Origin: Zygnema circumcarinatum
Taxonomy: Eukaryota; Streptophyta; Zygnematophyceae; Zygnematales; Zygnemataceae
Direction of reading: 5' to 3'
Assembly (NCBI GenBank): GCA_037447605.1
Contig: CM074809.1
Span: 3,592,911 to 3,656,910, forward strand
Length of the DNA stretch: 64,000 nt
Notes under the pieces: model-generated
Told to the model about the DNA's origin: nothing
Seen by the model: the letters and a program-made list of their open reading frames with translations, nothing else
Databases searched by the model: none
Made by a program: the position numbers and the translations under genes
Part shown: positions 24,301-34,569 of the stretch, one piece after another
How the letters are laid out: each line of letters opens with the position of its first letter
Position numbering within the stretch: position 1 is the first letter of the stretch

Positions 24301-27300
24301 ACATGGAGACAGACAAACCTATGTACCTTTCCACTCAACACAGGCACAGATCTAAAAGTTGTCTGCAAAAATCAATTGTTGAGTACGCACAGTGTCGAGA
24401 GATAGATCATGTTGCCGATGGATGACGGTATGCTTCCGTAGAGATTGTTGGGATAATTGATCACCCTGACGTCATCCCAAAATCCACCATTTTAACATCT
24501 TTTTGTGCTACACACACCATCGGAAATAAACTGTCACCACCGTACGAGCTAATTCGATGGCAATCACTGAAGGGGGTTCCAGCATGGCAGGCATGATTGT
24601 TATCTTTAAGATTTTCTCACATTTGGAGGACACATCGGACATCTCAGGCGTGTACAGATACTCAAGAGTGATCCATAAGGTCTTGCGAGGGTTATAAAGG
24701 ATAGAAGAAGATCATCAATAGCATACAAAAAAAATCGCTCGCTACTGCATCAAATGGAGATGGGAAAGTGAACGTAAATAGACTTACAGACTTCCCAGCG
24801 CAGTAAGGTTCCCAATGTTTGCGGGAAGTTCTCCGGTAAGAAAGTTGTTTGCCAAATTTCTGAAACGTGAAAACGAATGTACCATAGACATGAGCATTCT
24901 GCAATCGCTTAAACTATTTTTCCTTATGTCAGGAAGATTTTATTTGTGCGGCTCAGGGATTTTAAAGGGTGCACCGATAGAACCAAAAGAGCAGTGACGC
25001 AACAAGACAAACATGCAGAGTCATTTCAGATATTTTTTCGTCGCAAAAAACGGCACTTACAAGGAGGCTAAGTTAAACATGTTTCCAAACGTGGCCGGTA
25101 AGGTTCCATCCAAAGCATTGTCCTGAAGCGATCTGGTGTAAAACCCGAAACTCACCGAAAGCCATACTTTAGGAACTTCTAATTCTAAGATCTGCATCAT
25201 GTGTGTGATGCTCTCACCATATGCCATAAAGTAAAACAAATTTTTAACAGGAGAGAATGAGGAAGCCCAACAAGGCAGTTAAATATCCTCCAACAAGTCA
25301 TGTAAAACTCAACACTGCACTCCCGCTGAAAAACTCAAGTTGGCTTGATTTCTCAAGTCACTATTGAAGCTGAGCAAAAAACTATTCCATCAGCGTGCGT
25401 AGCAAATGCATAATGCATGCACGATGTCCACTTACAAGCTTCTAAGGTTTACAAGATTTCCAAAGGATGAAGGGACGGATCCTGTAAAGTAGTTGTTAGC
25501 CAATGATCTGCAGACAGGCCAGTATATCAATTAGATCCTAAGAATATTCGCAAAAGAATTTAATCGCATACATTCTTACAAAAATCACGCCTCCGATACA
25601 CTGCACCCTTAAATAGCCCATTTCAAACGGTATTGAAATACTCACAAGTCAGTCAACATGGTGGCGTTTCCAAGACTGTCTGGAATGGGACCTGTCAAGC
25701 GGTTATTATACAGATACCTGCCGATGAGCCCAAAAAGCACGCATGGCGCCAGGAAATTAGACATGAGTGAACCAGAAATAAGTGCAATGGCAAGTGCATC
25801 AGTAGCAAGAAACGCAAAGTACCAAAGTAGAGGCATATATGAACTTACAATACCGTGAGCTCCTCCAGTTTATTTCCAAAAGTTGATGGCAGTGATCCAA
25901 ACAGCTTGTTGTCATTCAAATAGCTGACCTTGCCTCTCCCACAATCCGCACTTTTGTGTTAATGGTAAAACTGACTGGCTAGAATTGCATGCATTCGGTG
26001 ACATCACACCGATTGCTCTTTACTTCTAAATCACAGCTTGCCTCCTGCAGAGCACCAGTCTGGGGTTTTTTTGACTGGCTGATTCAATACATCGAAGCAG
26101 CATGCGCTTGTTTACATGCATTGAATGCTGGACAACACGTTATTACAAGGATAAAAAATACTGCTGAGTAACAACTGACCAGTTTCTGGGACTAAGTCCT
26201 AACAACACAACGTTTTACAACCCAAAGCATCACCACCATCACACCTTCCTCCCACCCGCCCTCCCTCCCTCACTCCGTCCCCCCTCCCTTCCTCCCCCCC
26301 GCCCTCCCCCCGCAGACCCTCCCTCCCTTCCTCTCTCACTCCAATGGCGCTCACATGTTTTGCGCGTTCACAAGGTCGCCAAGCTCCGCTGGGATTTGTC
26401 CTGTCAGCTGATTACCTGCGAGATTCCTGGCAAAAGAGCAGCAGACCAAGGAGCGATAATCCACTAGACATTATCTTCTGCCGTTACAGCCTCCACGCTA
26501 AGCAAGTACAGCCACTAATCGCGGACAAAAAATAGGGAGAAACAAATTTTCAAACTTTTTAATCAACGAATGAAAAATTAATGCTCGAAAACTCGAAAAA
26601 CATAATCATCTCACTTACAAGGTGACGAGATTGACAAGTTTCCCTAAGCTCGACGGTATTCTCCCCGTTAACCTACAGTTGCTAAGATCCCTGCAACCAA
26701 TGCAATAGTAACAGATGGTGATGTGAGGCACGCCAGACGTCACCAAGCCACATTTGCGTACCTTTCCGGTAAGTTCTGCCTGAATCCAACATCTCAGTAG
26801 AACCATCAAGCGCCATCTATGTAGCAAAAATATCGAAAAGGTGCAAAGCTTGATGTCTCCAGACAGAACGAGAGAGCCTCTCACAATTTTGTCAGGCTGA
26901 TGATGTTTGAGAGCCCCTCAGTGAGCCGCGACTGCACGTTCCTGCAGCCATATAGGCACTTCCTTTATCAGGCATTACCCGGACAAGCAGCCATGGTTAA
27001 CCACATTTTCAACTGAGTCTTTTCCTCCTGTGCCGCAACGAGACTGGTCAAAAAACCAGAGATCTTTCAAAACCAGACATGACCCTGAACCCTAAACGGC
27101 CACCTCTGCAGGGTCCAGTCCTTACGCAAGATTGAGCTCCACGACCTGCCCGCCTTCGCAGACCACATTCGCCCAGTCGGCGCAGTCCCGCTTCGGCTCC
27201 CACGTCTGAAAGGACTCCCAATTCCACCACAAGTTCGCTGCCTTGAACTCCAAAAGCGCCGGCACTGAGCCGCTCCCCTCCCCCCCACCCCCCGCCACGT

Positions 27301-27479
27301 GTCAGCCATTCCCTCCCTGCCGACGGGCTTCAGCCATGCCCACGTGGCAGGGGGGGGCGCTCCGTACGCTGCCACGCAACGATGGGTTCGGCGGCGGAGG
27401 GCGCCGCGGCGAGCACGTGCAGCAGCAGGGCGAGGAGAGCCCGCCACGTGGCGGCACGGGAGGAGGGCGCCATGGCCAT
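15316..27479 (-). CDS. LRR - EGF - Ser-papain - EGF2 - LysM secreted mosaic protein
   Basis: A single long gene model read from ATG 27479. Signal peptide: AMAPSSRAATWRALLALLLH with AAAPSAA following. LRRNT: exon 27264-27126 (WWNWESFQTW, DCADWANVVC). Then about 23 LRR exons from 26941 to 20028, mostly 72 nt and all in the same phase, giving NxLTGxIPxxLGNLxxL repeats. Exon 20028-19664 joins the last LRRs to a Cys-rich EGF-like part. Exons 19343-19164, 18831-18596, 18296-18159 and 17966-17750 encode a C1A papain-like domain: DQKTCGSSWAF (Ser where the catalytic Cys belongs), CSGGSP, NHNVVVLGYN (His) and KNSWGINWG (Asn). EGF-like exons: 17569-17384 and 17087-16938. LysM-type exons: 16704-16583, 16433-16344, 16168-16049, 15871-15674 and 15470-15316, with GDTC motifs. 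All checked junctions keep frame; about 1,340 residues precede the N gap. No papain propeptide, kinase or membrane span is seen before the gap, where the C terminus probably lies. Probably extracellular or wall-facing, binding GlcNAc polymers (inference from LysM). Confidence 0.85.
18596..19343 (-). other. Papain-like active-site exons with Cys-to-Ser substitution
   Basis: The first half of the C1A domain. Exon 19343-19164 ends in TGC G and exon 18831-18596 begins GT TCC AGC TGG, so the spliced product reads C-G-S-S-W-A-F. Aligned by eye with the papain pattern Q-x-x-C-G-S-C-W-A-F, the Gln of the oxyanion hole is kept and the nucleophile Cys is replaced by Ser (AGC at 18824-18826). The His (NHN) and Asn (NSWG) partners are kept in the exon 17966-17750. 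Ser-for-Cys C1A homologues are known in silicateins and some Plasmodium SERA proteins; whether this one is a serine hydrolase or a binding pseudoprotease is not known. Confidence 0.85.
20203..26941 (-). other. Array of about 22 LRR exons, mostly 72 nt, phase 2
   Basis: Examples: 26690-26619, 25718-25642, 25510-25435, 25132-25061, 24858-24785, 22764-22690, 21712-21640. Nearly every exon begins after a CAG acceptor with one base completing a Leu codon and ends with two bases of the next Leu codon followed by gtaag or gtgag. Exact 24-residue plant-type LRRs result. Such one-exon-per-repeat structure is typical of plant LRR genes and allows repeat gain or loss without changing frame. The last exons (21522 to 20203) are shorter and drift from consensus (for example PRFPDCCYWMRL). 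Confidence 0.88.
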
Positions 27480-27796
27480 GGCCAGGGCGGGCGGGCGGGC
27501 TGGCTGGCGGCGGAGGAAAGGCGAGAGGGCGGAAGGGCTCGCCGAGGAACCGTCCAAACCTCAGCGGGGACTTGGGGAAGGGGAGGGCTTTGAGGCCGAA
27601 CTGGCGGGGCGGGCCGGAGCGATCGCACGTGCCACGTGGCCGTCCGTGACTGGCCGAGAAATATTTACGACCTCTTCGCGCTGGCCGCGGCGGCCAGCCG
27701 TTTGGATTTTCTGTGTACGGTCAGCCCTCAATAAAAGGAAAAATCGGAAGGTGCTGCTTCTCTGGTATGCAGGGAAGGTATTTTAGGAAGGTACTC

Positions 27797-28751
27797 TTTT
27801 TTTAGGGTAGTGATATTTCCACCCCTTTTTTGGATCCAAACACCCCTTCCCGGCCGGGCAGATTTCAAAATGGATTAAAAACGGAAAATGCTTTTTTCAC
27901 ACCTTTTTGGAATCGATACCACCCTCCATCGGCAGATTTTATTTCTGCGAAACAAGGAAAATGATAACCCGTCACATTTGAATATCCCGCCTACCTGAAT
28001 TTTTATTCACGCGTGCGGTCAATCGCAGCCGTCGATTCCCTCGCAGATCGCAACACAGCAGATCATTTGATTCGGCAGCCGGGCTCGGTCACAGCGCATG
28101 GCACGTGTCCACGTATCCCGCCAATGTCCACTCAAATGTTTGTCGGTACACATTTCGTACGGTCGCAACTTGAGGAACCCAAGTTTTCGTACATTGAGAT
28201 CTTAGACCAATCAAAAAGTTCCACGTCAAAAATGTAACACGTGGCAGATGATGATTGGCTGGGAGCTAACAATGACGAGATCTCGGGCCGAGGGACAAGC
28301 GCACTCGCAAGTGCGATTTGGCTTTGACGGGACTCGTGGGCGCTTTCCATTCGCTAAGATCGAGCCGGCTGCAGATCGAACGGTGATCTGCAGTGGTGTG
28401 ATCTGCGAGGGAATCGACAGCTGCGATTGACACACACGTGTGAAGGACGGACACCCGCGAACGATCTCGTGGCGGACGGATCTTCCGCTCTGAGCGAATT
28501 CGGGCAAGCAGACATTTCTTTCCCTCAAAAAAAAATTCAGGGAGGTGGGATACAGTATTCAAAATGCGGTGACGGGGTATCATTTTCCTTGGTTAGCAAA
28601 AATAAAATCAGCCGACGGAAGAAGGTGGGTATCGATTCCAAAAAGGTGTGTAAGAAGCATTTTCTGTTTTTAATCCCTTTTGAAATCTGCCCGGCCGGGA
28701 AAGGGTGTTTGGATCCAAAAAAGGGGTGGAAATAACACTACCCTTTTTTTA
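27797..28751. mobile_element. Foldback/MITE element with 8-bp target duplication
   Basis: Ends GGGTAGTG (27805) and CACTACCC (28743) are inverted, and the arms stay inverted for several hundred bases: the outer part (TTTTTTGGATCCAAACACCC against GGGTGTTTGGATCCAAAAAA) and the inner part (GATTCCCTCGCAGATC against GATCTGCGAGGGAATC). TTTTTTTA flanks both sides (27797-27804, 28744-28751), the 8-bp duplication expected of hAT-type insertion. No transposase. It lies about 320 bp upstream of the LRR-papain start codon. Confidence 0.75.
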
Positions 28752-28889
28752 ATACAGTACTGTACATTACTGACGCTGACGCGGATAGGCCTGACGCGGA
28801 CGACCGGTCGCACATGTGCCACCGTACTACGCTTAACAGAACAAAACATTCACATAAACCACTGTAATACGCTAAGTAGAACGACACCT

Positions 28890-29060
28890 GTCGAGAAGGG
28901 TACGGTACGGAGGGAGGGTACCGTACCGGCAGAGAGCCCCTGGAAAGTACGAACGGTGAGTCCGCAGCGCTGACTCAGCACATTCGTCGCTTGTGCAGGT
29001 ACGGGATCCATACCGTACCGACAGAAAACTCCTGGAACGTACGAACGGGGGCGGCACCCA
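28890..29060. promoter_or_regulatory. GTAC-rich imperfect direct repeat between divergent genes
   Basis: A block near 28917-28960 (CCGTACCGGCAGAGAGCCCC then GTACGAACGG) recurs near 29012-29050 (CCGTACCGACAGAAAACTCC then GTACGAACGG). It lies between the LRR-papain and bL19 starts and is rich in GTAC palindromes. A regulatory role is inference. Confidence 0.3.
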
Positions 29061-29574
29061 CCTTCCGTACGCCGGCACCGGCGGGCTGTTGGCGCCGCCA
29101 CGTGTGCAGTGCTGGACCCGATATGGTACGAATATCGTTCTCATGGGACGATATTCGAAGTGGGAATACGATACGCTATTTTGCGTCGGATGACACGTGG
29201 CAGCGACGATCGCCGTACGGACTAATCGGACGGCAGAGGGCGCAAAGGGACCGGCGCGCACGGCTCCGCCGTTGGATGCGTTTGGCGCCAACGATGGAAA
29301 ATGAACGACCAGGAACGAGAAGCCGAAAACGACAAAAGTGAGGCACAGTTCGGGCGGACCATCGGACGGATAGGCAACCATTGGCGGGCCATCCAATGTG
29401 GTTGGGAGGGCGAACCACTGGACGACCAGCCATGGCCATCCAATGAAATGGTTCCCCTCATGCAACCATGGGGTTTTCATGGGGTCATGGGGTTGTCAGA
29501 CAACAAAAATTTAAGGAAAGCATTACAAAAATGAAAGTTACGAAAGTACTCCACTGCAGGCTGGTCGCTACCCT

Positions 29575-29952
29575 GCTACCAATAATTTGAACAATTGAAC
29601 TCTTTTTTTTGGAATTGTTCAATGTTCAAACGAAAAGGTTTCATTTGGCCTTTTGAACACCCAAGGGTCAATAGTTCTTCAAATTGAACAGTATAAAACA
29701 ATCTTCAATTGTTCAAAGTCTCAATGTATTCGGTTACACGTGTGGATTCCATTTTTTGCCATGTCGAATTCAAGCAATTTGCAATCGTGTAACTGAACAG
29801 ATTGAGACTTTGAACAATTAAACTAAGTTTTATTTTGTTCAATTTGAAAATTTATTTATTTCGAGTGTTAAAAAGTTCAAATGAAACCTTTGGAACATTG
29901 GGCAATTCGAAAAAAAAAATTCAAAGTTCAAACCTATATTGGTAGTAGGGGT
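29575..29952. mobile_element. Second foldback/MITE-like inverted repeat
   Basis: Outer CTACCAATA (about 29577) pairs with TATTGGTAG (about 29938). Inside, GAATTGTTCAATGTTCAAAC pairs with the GTTCAAA...GAACATTGGGCAATTC side, and CAATTGTTCAAAGTCTCAAT pairs with ATTGAGACTTTGAACAATT. No clear target duplication and no coding capacity. Confidence 0.6.
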
Positions 29953-30114
29953 AATGGTTCCATGGCTGCAATGGTTTGCTCATCCACAGGTTTCCAACCA
30001 TTGGCAATGGTCGCAACCACGAACCATTGGCTGAGCGAACCATATGGGATGGCCAGCCATTGCCATCCAATGGTTGCGATCATTGCCAATGGTTGGCTGA
30101 TCACGAACCCATGG

Positions 30115-30303
30115 TCCCATTCCAATGGTTGATCCAATGGTTGATCCAATGGTTGATCCAATGGTTGATCCAATGGTTGATCCAATGGTTGTTCCAATGG
30201 TTGGATCAATGGTTGATCCGATGGTTGTTCCAATGGTTGATCCAATGGTTGTTCCAATGGTTGATCCAATGGTTGATCCAATGGTTGATCCAATGGTTGC
30301 TCC
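30115..30303. repeat. 12-bp minisatellite (TCCAATGGTTGA)n
   Basis: About 15 tandem copies with few variants, ending about 180 bp before the bL19 start codon. Related single units (CAATGG, ATGGTTG) are scattered through 29380-30110. Confidence 0.92.
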
Positions 30304-30483
30304 GACCTACGAAGTGGTAAAAGGTTCGTGGAGAGCCGTCCATTCGGCATCGGACGGCCGAAATCTCTCCACGTGGCTCCCCTTTATCCCTTTCCGTCCC
30401 TCGCGCCCTCCAGCTCCGCGCCGCTCTCTCCCTCTCCCTCTCCCTCCCCGTCCCACTCTCTCTCAGCGCGCCCCTCTCTGCAC

Positions 30484-33400
30484 ATGCGCAGGGCTGCAGC
30501 GGCAGCTATGGCGGTCGCCGCGCACAAGGTGGGAGCCGCGTTGTCTTTTTGGTCCTTGGGAAGTAGACAGGTGGCAATCTGCGCTGTCATTTTTGTTGAC
30601 AATTTGGACAGGGTTTCTGCATTCGGGAAGGTTAGGTCATGGATGATTGACGAGGGTTTACTTCGTGGATTGGGGGGAATTACTGGCCAAAATTACTACT
30701 ATAATAGGGGGGCCGGGGGGGGCTCGTTGTGTAGTCAGGAAGGGTGCTGCTGATTGGTCTATTTGGGTAGGCGTGGATGAGTGCTTTCTCCAAGAAATGC
30801 ATTGGTTTTGAGAAATATATTGGGTTCCTGGCGTTCTGGAGAAGGAAGTCGTTTAAGGTGCTGTTTATAGCACTGCAATCTGTAGTATTGCGTAAGCGTA
30901 CTGCCGTCACTTGCGTTGAAGACCTTGAGCTTCACTGTGGCTGTATCGCACACACATTGAGCGTGAATCGTACTCTTGTAAGCTCTAATTGCGCGAGGAC
31001 GTCCCCAAATGTGGGAATTCACTTTCATGTCGCGATCTTTTCGGAGAAGTGGGTCTTTTGCAAGGGCCAGCTGGCCAGACACTGGTCCCCTGCATTGTTA
31101 CAGAACTCCCTCCCCGCAATGCAAGAATTCTCTGCTTTATTCCATCATCTGCACGTGTGTGTCCCGTAACCCTAATTCCTGATCATCCTGCTCTCTCTTA
31201 TCTGCAGATAGTGATTCCGTCAGCGAGTGCGCTGGCCTTCCCTTCTCGCACTGCTTCTGAATCGTTATGCCGCCCATCTTCTGCAACTCCAATCCTTCGA
31301 CCATGGTGGCGCAGCCTCTCGCAGGCCCTCCCAATATCATGTAAGCAAGTTTGCCATAGACGCATTATTCACGTGCATATCTCTCACGCCGGGCCGGTTT
31401 TTTGAAGCTGCGATTCAGAATAACATTTTGAGGGTCGTAGTGCCACCTAGGATATGGGAATTAGTCTCATGACTATTGACTTATGACTTACAACTAATGA
31501 CTTATCTGATTAGTTAACCTTTATTCGACGTATTCTCCTCAACAAGGCTCAGTAACGAGGAATGAAAAACAACTCTGAACGAGCAGGCGGAAAAGTTTCG
31601 TCTAACCTTTTTGGAGGGCCATTTTTTATTAACCATCCTAATCAACTTTACCGCCCTTATAAAGAATCGTAGAGGCTGCGTGAATTGAAGATAGGTACTA
31701 CGACTGTGTTTCCCTGCAATTTGAGTCTCTGCGCTTGCTTTACCCACCTCATTCTCCGCGTCCATTTTGCTTTCCTTGTCTCAATTTCTCAGCTGTAGCA
31801 CTCCGCCAGTCCGCACAAGGGAGTCGCACAATGGTTGGTGTAGCGCGCGCTACAGCAGAGGCTGAGGGAAGTGAAGCTTCCACCTCGGAGACAGAGGAGA
31901 CTGCCCCAGTCCACTTGAAGACAAAGATTTTGACAAAGAAGGCCGGCCACATTATGCAGGTGCAGTGGCTCTCTGAAAGCAAAGCAGGCCAGTGATGATT
32001 CAGTCATGAGACAGAGGCTGTGCGTTTGATGCGACGATAGCAAGTGCTTTCCTGATCAGGACGCATCTCTAATCGTGCATTACATAACTGCAGTATTATC
32101 AAGAATGTAGTCATGTTCGTAGCTAGCTTTGAAGGTTTTCAAGTAGAAGTCATGAGGCGCGATGTTTTTGAAGTCTTCAATGAAGGTAACGTCCAACGTA
32201 TATGTTATTTTACTTTTGATGGAAACTTGATGGTCTCCTCTCAGTCAGACAGGAATATGTAATTCCTGATTTGTGACTGAATAGAATGGACTTATACTAG
32301 TTACAAATTTTTTTTTTATGTCAGCCCTATTGGGTGGCAATATAGATATCCTGTACGTGTTACAGGTGTAGCTCTCGTAGTTATTGTTGATTTGACTTTC
32401 TTTCACCAATGCCTCACTAAATGCACAACGAGCATTTCTGATAGCAGAATACTAAAATGTTGGACTTCCTTAGTGACATCGCCTACTCTTGGTGAAGCTG
32501 GGTCTCATTGTATGCATTTTGAGTCTTTTTGCAGATTTTGAACGATGAGGCTGTGGCGGCTGCTCGCAAGGACCGCTCCATTCCTGACTTGAGGACGGGC
32601 GATATTGTGGCTATGAGAGTGGTGAGGCTCCTAATGTTCACACCTCTCTCTCCCTCCCTCCCTCCCTCCCTCCCTCCCTCCCTCCCTCCCTCCCTCCCTC
32701 CCTCTCTCCCTCTCCCGCCTCCCTCCTTTCCGCTCCCCCTCCCCCCCTCTCTCTCGTTCTCTCTCACTCTCGCGTTCCACCCCCCCTCCTGCGTCCCTGA
32801 ACTTCAGATTGCATTACATCCTAGGGTCTGCGGTAGAACTCCCTTGCATACTCTGCCTGCAAGAGCCGTTTGTACAGTCCTATTTCTGTTTTGGGACGAT
32901 TGATCGAACAGGAAGGAGTGAGTTGTGTGCTTCTTTGCGAGTTTCTAATGTGAAGGGAGTGATGTCGTCTGGGTGGTTTCTGCCGAGCAGGAGGTGCCGG
33001 AGAACAAGCAGCGCATCTCCCTCATCCGCGGAATCGTCATCGCCAAGCGCAACGCGGGCATCAACAGCACCTTCCGAATCCGCCGAGTCCTCGCCGGCGT
33101 GGGCGTAGAGATGGTCTTTCCATTGTATGGGGCTCCTCCCTCCCATGTCTCATTAGGCCTCTCCCCTCTTCCTCTCTCTCTCTCTCTCTCACAGTCATAC
33201 TGTTCAAATCAGTGGTCGGAATACTTTCACAGTCTTCTTCTTTCTCAGCGTTTATCCTTGTAGCGGCTACTGCCTCTTGGGGCCCAATCCCTGTCAGTGT
33301 CCCTGTCTGTGTCCTGTCCTGTATCATGCTATCTATGGGCTCTAAATTTCATGTGTTTACTTTCTTCTGGATGGGCCCAGGTACTCTCCCAACATCAAGG

Positions 33401-33489
33401 AGCTTAAAGTGGTGGACAGGAGGAAAGTTCGCCGTGCCAAACTGTACTATTTGCGTGACAAGATTGCCAAGCTCTCAACGGTCAACTAG
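30484..33489 (+). CDS. Organellar ribosomal protein bL19
   Basis: Bacterial-type L19 of the large subunit in plastids or mitochondria. Exons: 30484-30528, 31208-31340, 31793-31959, 32535-32621, 32991-33124, 33381-33489 (TAG). All phases fit; 224 residues, of which about the first 110 are an Ala/Ser/Arg-rich targeting and linker extension ([15 protein letters not shown] at the start). The bL19 core is clear: [58 protein letters not shown] and [17 protein letters not shown]. The N-terminal presequence does not tell plastid from mitochondrion. It shares an upstream region of 3 kb, filled with repeats and foldback elements, with the divergent LRR-papain gene. Confidence 0.95.
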
Positions 33490-34569
33490 AGGGAGGTGGC
33501 TGCGATAGGAGGGACACGGGGCATCCAGCTATTGGAAGTTGGCTTCTGTTAAAAGAAAAAATAGAGGAGTCAAGCAATGTGATGTGGTTTAAGAAGCTTA
33601 AAGGGCCGTCGAGTGTGATAGCGACCCCTTGGAAACCCAATTGATTAGTTTGCTAGGGCCAATGCAGAAATTTATTTTCAATAGCAGGAACTCGGCAAAG
33701 GATGAATTTGTTTTCTGTCTGTTTTTCATCTCGCTGGGGCAACTGCTTCGCTTAGAAAGGGGGGGGGGGGAAGCTTCTTTTGACGAGCGGAAAATATGGA
33801 ACCGCCGGAACCCCAAAATCCCAACAACTACCGTAGCTTTTGTATTCCGTAAACCTGGTTTGCGGAATTATTTGTTAGAGGTTTACGGAATTCCGAAATG
33901 TTTAGATTTCTCGTGCTATCGTATCGTCAGCCCGTACGGAATATGACGCCCACATAACGCAAGCACGAGGCGGATCTAGCGCCGAAAGGACGGCGAGAGA
34001 AGCCCGCGTTGACCAGTCTTGACCGAACGAGGCCGGGGCTTGACTCATCTTGATTTTTGAAGAAGACACGTGTCCTTCCTCTGTAGAGCGCACCATCCGA
34101 CAGACCACCTTTGTACGGATATTTCCAGTTCGACACGTGGACCGTTCATAGTACGCCACATGTACTTTACTTGGCCACGTTTGCACAAAACTGGCCGTTG
34201 GTACATTTATGGCAGTTGTTCGACCGCGCGGGTAACTTAGTCGAACATGAATTGAACAGTGACAGAGGTGGAACATGTAAGGTTCGTTTTCAACCTTTTT
34301 TGGACTTGTAGGTCTTTGCAACACTGAAGGTTTTCTGCGTTACGAGGGATGTAGGCTTCTGTTCTGTGCTATTTTAGAACAGTATTTCAAAGAGAAAACG
34401 AGAAAAAAAAAAAACTTTTGAATTTCTGAACCATGGGCACACGAACACGACTCAAAAACAGTGACAAAATGCGTCTAAAGAAGTGAACTCCGCCAGCAAG
34501 ATTTTTTTTAAAATAAAATGAACAAAGGGCCCCACCTACCGATCGAGCAACCGACCCCTTCTCCCATCT
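33490..34569. other. Convergent intergenic region bL19/RRP6-like
   Basis: 3' regions of both genes. Short inverted words around TTTACGGAATTCCG (33850-33900) and a GTACGG site at 33930 are present; no gene recognised. Confidence 0.5.

Noticed and set aside
20203-27479. LRR receptor kinase
   Set aside because: No kinase motifs are found downstream; after the LRRs the frame continues into EGF-like and papain-like exons.
29934-30350. Repeat protein with LDQP/MVDP units
   Set aside because: It is the 12-bp minisatellite read in different frames; no start, splice or family support.
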